From the NCBI RefSeq assembly GCF_035046505.1, contig NC_089822.1:103114659-103178658 (forward strand): a DNA stretch of 64,000 nt, written 5' to 3'. The translations under genes and the position numbers were made by a program. The notes beneath the pieces were generated by a model, which was given only the letters and a program-made list of their open reading frames with translations, was not told the DNA's origin and did not search any database. Source of the DNA: Tiliqua scincoides. Lineage: Eukaryota > Chordata > Lepidosauria > Squamata > Scincidae. Shown piece by piece: positions 58,301-64,000 of the stretch. Position 1 is the first letter of the stretch. Every line of letters starts with the position of its first letter.

Positions 58301-61300
58301 GTTTACTCAGAAAGAAGTCCCATTATATGCAGTGGGGCTTACTCTCAGGGGAGTTACGTACAGCCCAAGAAACTGAATTCTCCTCCTGACTTTCCATGAG
58401 AAGACTGCCCTGGCCTTTCTCCACCACACACTTTTTGTTCAATAAATGCCATTGTTCTTGCAACAGAGAATCCAGATACCTTCTTTCAAGACATTGATTT
58501 GCTCTTTTATTTACGATAACATTTTAATGTAACCTATTCTGAAGTAATTATGAATAAATAGATTCTGTTGCTGGAATATCACATTTTCTTCACATTCAAT
58601 TCATTGCTTTGTTGCTAGAAAGATACTGTTTCTCCCTAGTCCACCACAGTTGCAAGTGGTATGACCAGGATTACTGCCTGAATGGAAAATCCTGGTTATT
58701 GTCAGTTACAGCATGAATAATGCCCCTCCCACCACATGCAACTTTCTTTAAAAAGGAAGTTGCAAAATAAAAGAGAAAAAAAGCCTGTGGTGAGAGTCTG
58801 CTCTCTCATTGTACTCATCCACTTCTAATTACGTCTTCAGAAAATGGGCAAAAGAGTTTGGAAAGTAGAAAGGTTAGTCGTAGCCAGTCTTACTGTAAAA
58901 TGTGAAGCAGTTGCTTCCAACAACAGCTTTGGGGTGGGGGGGGAGGGTAAGTTAAAATCAATCTCCTGTCAGATCAATCACAGGACTCTAGGATAAGGGA
59001 CATGGAATGGGGGTGCATTTGCCTTCTCAGCTATCAGCTAAAGTTTCGCAACCCACCAACAATCAAGTCACGACCCACAGTTTGAGAAACCCTGCTCTAA
59101 TACAGATCAACCCCCACAGCTGATCTTGCAAGAAGAAATTTTTTTGTTAGGAGGCATTTCAGAAGGTCAGAATGTGTAGTTTGTCTCCCAGCTCATGGAT
59201 GGCCCCAGACCTCCTGAAGCCTGAGGCTTAACCAAGCATGGCCAGTAGGCTATATTTGGCTTGGTAGTGCACAAGTTGCAGAGCCTACTCTGTGTTGTGA
59301 ATCAGCCCCAATTTGCAGAATTTCACAGGAGTAGTCTAATCAAGTGAGCAGTGCAATGTGGGATGTGTATGAAGGCATAGCCAAAGACTCTGTGAGCAAC
59401 ATGACTTGCTCCCAGAAGCTGTTGCTATTTCTTCCAGGAGTGCTCCTCTCCCCCTGCTCATGTGACTGGCTATGGACAGCAGAGCCAGCAAAGTTATGGA
59501 TCTGGGCACCCACAGCCAGGCAGACAGCTTCATGCTGCCTTGGAAAACTCTCATCAGGGCATCCATAAGGGAACACAGACTTGATCCCTCAGTCGAGCAG
59601 GCATAGCAGTCTCTTACCTGACACTTTCGTCCATCCACTGGCCCCAAGTCCTCTTCAAACTCAACCCCCACGTCAAAGTCCATGATGTAGTTTCGCAGAG
59701 TAGTTAAGGTGCGGATGGTCATGTGGTCTCCATTGTGGATGATCTCCTTGTCTGGCTTCAGGAGGCAGACCAGTTTCCTCAGGGCAACGTTAATATCTAA
59801 GGGGGAAGTTAATAGATGATAAAACAGAACAGTGGAGAGGAATTAGAAACAACTCCATCTCCATTAAGACTTTATCGGGACTTTCCTCATCCTCTTGGGA
59901 CATACTGGCCTGGTGTATAGCTCACCTTGACCAATTCCTGCTAAGGTAATGGGACAGAGGTAGAAAATGCAACAGTATCTAGCACTCATTGTTAAACTTT
60001 TAACCTGCCTTTTGATTCCCTAACCACAACTCACATAATAACAAAACAAGAACTTTTTTTTTTAAAGCCCTCTCTTTTAAAACACAATTATTTCAATAAA
60101 AATGCATTTTCCTCACCAATCTGACTGGGAAACTACTGTTTGGTTAAGAGACTGAGGTACTGATCAGAAAATCAAAACTTTCAATCTCACCTCTGCCATG
60201 AACTCACGAGGTAGTAGCTTTATGCAAGCCACAATCCCTCATCTGCACTATGGGTAGGGCCAGATTTACTCACAAGCTAAGTAAGCTACAGCTTAGGGTC
60301 TCACATGATAAGGGGCCTCTAAATCCAAAGCTTTATGTAATCTGAAGAAAAAGTTTTATATAATCTGTTGCAAAAGCAAAGTCACTTATCATATACTCAA
60401 ATGATAAGTGGTGATTTTTAAGATATGCTTATTATTGTCTTTACAATTGCTTAAAGTACAGTATTTGAACCTGAAAGTACTTTGTAACACAAACTAGCTT
60501 AGTACAAAATATAACATTCATTAAATTTAAATAGGTCAGGGGTGGGCAAACTTTCAACTTTAGGGATCCTGAACCTTTAACAATTGTATAGAAGAGGGAA
60601 TTTCAGCAGGTGTAGCTGTTACAGGGCAAACGTGAGGTTTTCATATTCTTAGTTTCTTTGTTCTCTCTTTTTGAATAATAAACTTTGGCAGGGTGGGGGT
60701 ATATATGGGTCCAGTTAGACTTAATATAGTTTAGGGCCCTGGAATGGCTTCATTCAACCCTGACTATGGGGGGCAATACTGACCTACCTTACAGAATTGC
60801 CGTGAGACTTAAAACAAGATAACGGATGTTAAATGCTTTGAACACTGAACAGGTCTATATAAAAGCAAAATGTTAATCTTCATTTTAACAAAGGGAGTTA
60901 CAGTACTAACGTTTAAAATGCCTTTTTAAAAAAACAAACAAAAAAAAACAACCCTCTGAGCTGGATATTCTGCCCTACAGGCTGTCAACCTGGAGTCACC
61001 TGCAGTAATTCATTGGAAGTTTGAGGGGGGGAATACTTTGCACATGCTCCAAGGAAATCATTTTCAAATATTACTTCCACATATCCGAAAGCTGATCAGC
61101 ATTTATGATATAAATAGGGGTTAAATCTGAACCCATGTGGAGCCCAATTCTGTGCATGTCCACTCAGAGGTAAGTCCCTTTATAGTCAATCGGGCTTACT
61201 CCCAGGTAAGTGTGGATAGGATTGTGGCTTTAATTCTCAGCAGGATGTCTTTTGGGGGGGTTGGAGAAGGCAGTAGCCTGCTTACCTAAGGCACGGAGGT

Positions 61301-61358
61301 AATTTTCCATGTTGTCCTGGGAGACGAATCGGTAGTAGCCGGTGAGGTTGGGAGGCAT
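52279..61358 (-). CDS. RBP5: Cellular retinol-binding protein III type (RBP5), four exons
   Basis: A cytosolic lipocalin-like protein of the fatty-acid-binding family that carries retinol inside a ten-strand beta barrel. Exons in transcript order: 61286-61358, 59618-59796, 54242-54343, 52279-52332. All junctions follow gt-ag and join in frame to 135 residues, the length of human RBP5. The four-exon plan with a 34-codon third exon is that of the family. The start [14 protein letters not shown] is almost that of human RBP5. LLKPDKEI supplies the conserved Lys. The residue matching Gln108 of RBP1 is His (RGWRHWLEG), as in human RBP5. It lies upstream of C1R on the same strand, as in mammals. RBP7 is the main alternative and is less likely given the N-terminus and synteny. 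Confidence 0.95.
52541..52572. repeat. (TTTG)n microsatellite
   Basis: About seven TTTG units, followed by a SINE-like tail on the minus strand (gaatttatatcccaccttt to ctcaaggcggctc, to about 52622). Confidence 0.85.
52754..52842 (-). mobile_element. 3' end fragment of the RTE-like LINE
   Basis: On the minus strand it starts with ATCGGCCTTTTCAGCCACAC, identical to 8973-8994 of the 5.3-kb LINE, continues GATGCTGTTCCAGAACC and ends with TACCATAGTCTTTCGAGAC and TGAAGGTTGCCAAC. The latter is the tail of the 5S SINEs. It lies in RBP5 intron 3. Confidence 0.88.
52843..54241. other. RBP5 intron 3, remainder
   Basis: Loosely repeated ggctccaaaatggccacag-like phrases occur at about 52845-53000. A (CA)n run lies at 53891-53903. 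No exon is seen. Confidence 0.5.
54242..54343 (-). CDS. RBP5: RBP5 exon 3
   Basis: A 102-bp exon between actttacag and gtgagg, encoding [18 protein letters not shown], then [15 protein letters not shown]. It contains the ligand-contact His at the Gln108 position and the invariant Trp. Confidence 0.95.
54546..54694 (+). mobile_element. CR1-type 3' end
   Basis: Matches the CR1 3' UTR end (ggagggcaccaggatgcag, aactagatgggcttttggcc) and ends cttatgttctta. Diverged from the 15-kb copy. Confidence 0.8.
55233..55790. mobile_element. Long GC-rich CAATCC-end element
   Basis: Starts GCAGCCCAATCCTGAGC and ends CCACAGGATTGGGTTC. It is strongly C-rich inside and opens frames on several strands with proline-rich, low-complexity translations that I do not take as genes. 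Confidence 0.55.
55791..57537. other. RBP5 intron 2, anonymous part
   Basis: No exon, RNA gene or clear transposon end was found. Confidence 0.5.
57538..57707. mobile_element. CAATCC-end element with perfect 4-bp duplication
   Basis: Starts GGCCCAATCCTATCTAAC and ends TTGGATAGGATTGGGTCC. CAAG lies at 57534-57537 and 57708-57711. At 170 bp this is the cleanest short member. Confidence 0.8.
57818..58189. mobile_element. Short hAT element, same family as 47953-49024
   Basis: Ends CAGGGGTGCTCAATAGG and, inverted, GTGTGAGCACCCCTG. A perfect 8-bp duplication CTTTAGAA (57810-57817, 58190-58197) frames it. Two AGTAAG-type units sit in its middle (57925-58045). Confidence 0.9.
58190..59617. other. 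RBP5 intron 2, part next to exon 2
   Basis: Contains one AGTAAG-type unit (about 58283-58350) and a hAT end fragment near 59040-59095 (acccacagtttgagaaacc). No exon other than RBP5 exon 2. Confidence 0.5.
59618..59796 (-). CDS. RBP5: RBP5 exon 2
   Basis: A 179-bp exon between ttccccctta + g and gtaagagac. It encodes (D)[18 protein letters not shown], then [19 protein letters not shown] and [15 protein letters not shown], the central barrel strands. Confidence 0.96.
59797..61140. other. RBP5 intron 1
   Basis: AT-rich. A possible old MITE spans about 60250-60745 (gggccagatttactcac and facing ttagggccctgg). A MIR-like tail lies at about 60769-60870. No exon. Confidence 0.45.
61141..61228. repeat. 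AGTAAG-type palindromic unit in RBP5 intron 1
   Basis: gcccaattctgtgcatgtc to gtgtggataggattgtgg. It ends about 58 bp before the exon 1 splice donor. Confidence 0.65.
61286..61358 (-). CDS. RBP5: RBP5 exon 1 (coding part)
   Basis: ATG at 61358, 24 codons and one base before gtaagcag. The start was chosen by homology ([11 protein letters not shown]) and a good Kozak context (G at -3). The frame stays open about 260 bases further upstream, but family members start here, so that part is taken as 5' UTR. Confidence 0.95.
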
Positions 61359-61644
61359 CTCGCGGTGCAAAGGGAACAAGGAAGAGATCAGGAGCCGGCG
61401 AGAAGAGCTCGTGGGAGTCTGCACAGCGCCGGGCGGAAGGGAAGAGCGTCTGGGGACTGGGTTGGCTGGCTGCGCCTCTGACTCTGCTGGCTCCGGCGCC
61501 GGGGTCCAGAGTCCCGCTGCAGTAAGAGTCGCTTGGCTCCTGTCCCCGGGGTGGGCGTGAGATACAGTGGAGGGGGGGGGAGCGCCGAGGCCGCCTACTG
61601 GGGTACGAGGAAGCTCCACCCTGCCTCCGTCCTAGCAGCGGGAT

Positions 61645-61652
61645 CTTAAAAG
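61645..61652 (-). promoter_or_regulatory. Possible TATA-like box of RBP5
   Basis: CTTTTAAG on the minus strand, about 290 bases upstream of the RBP5 start codon, at the edge of a GC-rich stretch (61360-61700). Position and sequence are only suggestive. Confidence 0.3.
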
Positions 61653-61734
61653 AAGCCGGCCCTGGAGATCCCTGCTATCGCATCAGCCCCCCCCGGGGGG
61701 GGGGGCGCGAGATCGGCGGTGGGCGAGCCTGTGC

Positions 61735-62110
61735 GTGATTACTCGGGAGTAAGGCTGCAATCTCAGGCATACTTTCCTGGGAGTAAGCCCCACTGAACAC
61801 AATGGGGCTTACTTCTGAGTAGACATGCATAGGATTGTGCTGTAAGGCAGTCCTACTATACCCAGTGAGGCTTACTCCCAGGTAATTGTGCCTAGGCTGC
61901 AATCCTATCCACACTTACCTAGGAGTAAGCCCCATTAATGGAACTTCTGAGAAGACATGACAAGCATAGGATTGGGCTGTAAATCAATCCCGGGGTGCCC
62001 AATGAGGCTTACTCCCAGGTAAGTGTACCTAGGCTGCAATCCTATCCATACTTATCTAGGAGTAAGCCCCAGTAATGGGATTGCATAGGATGCAATGCAT
62101 CCTAGTAATG
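61735..62110. repeat. Cluster of AGTAAG-type palindromic units
   Basis: Three to four imperfect units in both orientations, built from caatcctatgcatgtctac, agaagtaagtccc, ggggcttactcccagg and gtgtgcataggattg. They lie just upstream of the RBP5 promoter. Confidence 0.75.
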
Positions 62111-62427
62111 CATAGGATTCGGCTGCTCTAAAGGGCTGGGATTGATATTGGGGGGTGTGGCACCAAGGAAGTCCCCAGCTCCTGAAAAGGCCACGAGTGG
62201 GTTGTTGGGAAGATGTTGGAGTACGCCCCACTGCTGCCTTCCCCGGGGCCACTGCAAGACTTGTGTGCCCCAAGAGATGGCACGAGAGGAGAGATCTTCG
62301 GGAAAGACTATCAACAGCCTGAAATGGCTCTTCTTTTTAAAAAAAAAATCTCTGTTAACACGTTTTGTTTGCTTTAGTGTCGCAAAAGGTTTTGGGTGCC
62401 TTGACCAGAGCAGAAAGGTGATGTGAT

Positions 62428-62698
62428 TCAGAGCCCAATCCTATGCATGTCTACTCAGAAGTCGCATTGCTGTCAGTGGAGCTTACTCCCAGGTAAGTGT
62501 GCATAGGATCACAGCCTCTGAGCCCAATCCTATGCATGCCTACTCAGAAGTAAGTCTCATTGTAGTAACAGGCTTACTCCCAGGTAACTGGAAAGATTGC
62601 AACCTTAGAGCCTAAGCTTAGACATGTCAGCTCAGAAGTAAGTTCCGTTATAGTCTATGGGACTTCTTCCCAGGTAAATGTGGATAGGATTGCAGCCT
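62428..62698. repeat. Tandem array, three AGTAAG-type units of about 90 bp
   Basis: Three head-to-tail units, each starting (g)agcc(c)aatcctatgcatg-like and ending ggattgcagcctt-like. They differ from each other by many substitutions, so the array is not very recent. Confidence 0.82.
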
Positions 62699-63072
62699 TG
62701 GTCAACCAGTGCAGTGCAGCATATAGAACGAATACAATCCTGAGGTGGTAGATAGAGTAGCAGGGTTGTACTTGTTTTGAGGTTGCAAGGGGATGAATGC
62801 TCCTCCCTTCAAAAAAAGAAGTCTGGAGAGTCAGAGGGAAAGATTCCGGACAGTGCAGCTTGTTTTATGTTCTGCTTACAAGAAGCTTCTACACAAAAGA
62901 GTATCGAAAGGTGCGACCCCCCCCCCCCCACTTCAAGTGATGCCGTGTATTCCCCCAGCTCAGGATTGGGCCACTTAATTGCCACTTCCATCTGCTACGT
63001 GTGAAGACTAGGTTTGAGATGCGTGTTCAGAATCTATTGCAACAGCCCAAGAGCTCTCGGGGCACAACTCTT

Positions 63073-63310
63073 AGAGCCCAAGCCTATGTATGTTTATTCA
63101 GAAGTAAGTCCCATTGTAGTAAATGGGGCTTGCTCCCAGGTAACTGTGGAAAGGATTGCCGCCTTTGAGCCTAATCCTAGGCATATCTACTCAGAAATAA
63201 ATCTCATTATAGTCATCGGGTCTTACTCCCAGGAAAGTGTGGCTAGGATGGCAGCCTTAGAGCCCAAGACTGTCTACTCAGAAGTACGTCCCGTTGGGTT
63301 CAATGAGGCT
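63073..63310. repeat. Tandem array, three AGTAAG-type units
   Basis: Units in the same orientation and phase as the array at 62428; the last is cut off at about 63310. Confidence 0.8.
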
Positions 63311-64000
63311 TACCCCTTCCCTCCCTCGGATCTGTCCCGTCTGGGGGCTGATTCACCCTGATCCTTCGGTGCCATAGGATCTCATGCCAAGACACGCATG
63401 TGTGTCACCCAAGAGCCACCGTCGCTCAGCCACCCGACGGGAGCGTTCACATCATCTGACCCCCGTCCGGCCAAGGAGCACTTTCCAAACACAGAGGCGT
63501 GTTCACGCGTTCGCCTCATTGTTATGTGCGTGCACGTGTGAACCAGCCCTTCTACGCAGCATCGAACACAGTAGGTGCGGCAGGTAGAGTTGCTTCGATC
63601 CTGACCTGAGGATGCTTTGATCGGCTGGGGGGGGGGGCCTGCCTTGCCCCCACACCTAAAGAAAGTGGGAGATGCCCAACAGCGGGGCGATCCTCCTCTG
63701 GGAGCCACCCCTTTGCTCACAGCAGTGCCCAGGTGCTGCCCATGCCAGGAGGGACCCCGTGCCTTCCTGAGTGCCTTCTCAGCAGTGCCTGATCTCAGCA
63801 GGCGGCACTCCAGCTTCCTTTCCGCCGCCAGCCAGTGCACCGGGGAGAGGAATGGGAGGCGAGCGAAGCGGGGGGAGGAAGGATGCTGGGACCCCCAACT
63901 CTGCCAAAGTCCCTTCCAAGTTCCTCTTGCAGCAGCCTGCGCGCGTGCAGTTCCCCCCACCTCGCCGGCCCCCCTCCTAGCCCCCCACGGTCGCCTCCCA
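63311..64000. other. GC-rich right edge, no gene recognised
   Basis: GC content rises, CpG pairs are frequent, and frames open by chance on both strands. In mammals CLSTN3 follows RBP5, so this could be near its promoter, but no calsyntenin signal peptide or exon can be read here. Confidence 0.35.

Noticed and set aside
61359-61619. N-terminal extension of RBP5
   Set aside because: The frame is open upstream, but the family starts at MPPNLTGYY, the upstream translation is low in complexity, and the Kozak context favours the downstream ATG.
62428-62698. CRISPR array
   Set aside because: The units are 90-bp diverged palindromic repeats without constant short repeats and spacers, in a vertebrate genome.
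63382-64000. First exon of CLSTN3
   Set aside because: Synteny suggests it should be near, but no calsyntenin signal peptide or cadherin sequence is readable in either strand.

Overview
The window looks like the genome of a squamate reptile. It carries split vertebrate complement and retinoid-binding genes, 5S-rRNA-derived SINEs with a LINE-type tail, reptile-type CR1 LINEs, an RTE-like LINE and many small hAT and other non-autonomous DNA transposons. Species cannot be told from the sequence alone. I saw no LTR, retroviral or Polinton-like sequence.

Three host genes are readable. C1S runs on the + strand and enters from the left: only its last CCP2 exon (73-147) and its single-exon serine protease domain (1799-2583) are here. 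C1R lies tail-to-tail with it on the - strand. Ten exons are firm (18273-40606) and a candidate first exon sits at 42891-42919; all eleven together give an in-frame 730-residue protein (CUB1-EGF-CUB2-CCP1-CCP2-protease). RBP5 (cellular retinol-binding protein III type) is also on the - strand, in four exons (52279-61358) encoding exactly 135 residues. The order C1S(+), C1R(-), RBP5(-) matches the human 12p13 block except that nothing resembling C1RL is seen between C1R and RBP5. C1r and C1s are the two protease subunits of the C1 complex: C1r cleaves C1s, which then cleaves C4 and C2. RBP5 is a syntenic neighbour with no functional link to them.

Region by region: 0-2.6 kb, 3' end of C1S; 2.6-18.2 kb, intergenic, with a nearly full-length RTE-like LINE (5.26-9.0 kb), a CR1 LINE (14.1-15.5 kb) and several 5S SINEs; 18.3-42.9 kb, C1R, whose introns hold nested hAT elements, CR1 pieces and tRNA-derived SINEs; 42.9-52.3 kb, intergenic, with a 148-bp tandem duplication and a hAT element that keeps a transposase dimerisation domain; 52.3-61.6 kb, RBP5; 61.7-63.3 kb, clusters of a short palindromic repeat upstream of RBP5; 63.3-64 kb, GC-rich sequence with no gene I can identify.

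The most interesting signal is a LINE/SINE partnership readable inside this one window. 5S-rRNA-headed SINEs carry a tail with a 5-bp stem capped by TTCG. The same tail ends a LINE fragment at 52.75 kb, and that fragment's other end matches the 3' end of the RTE-like LINE at 5.3-9.0 kb. A second signal is a family of elements with CAATCC-type inverted ends (about eleven copies) and apparent 4-bp target duplications, whose superfamily I cannot name.
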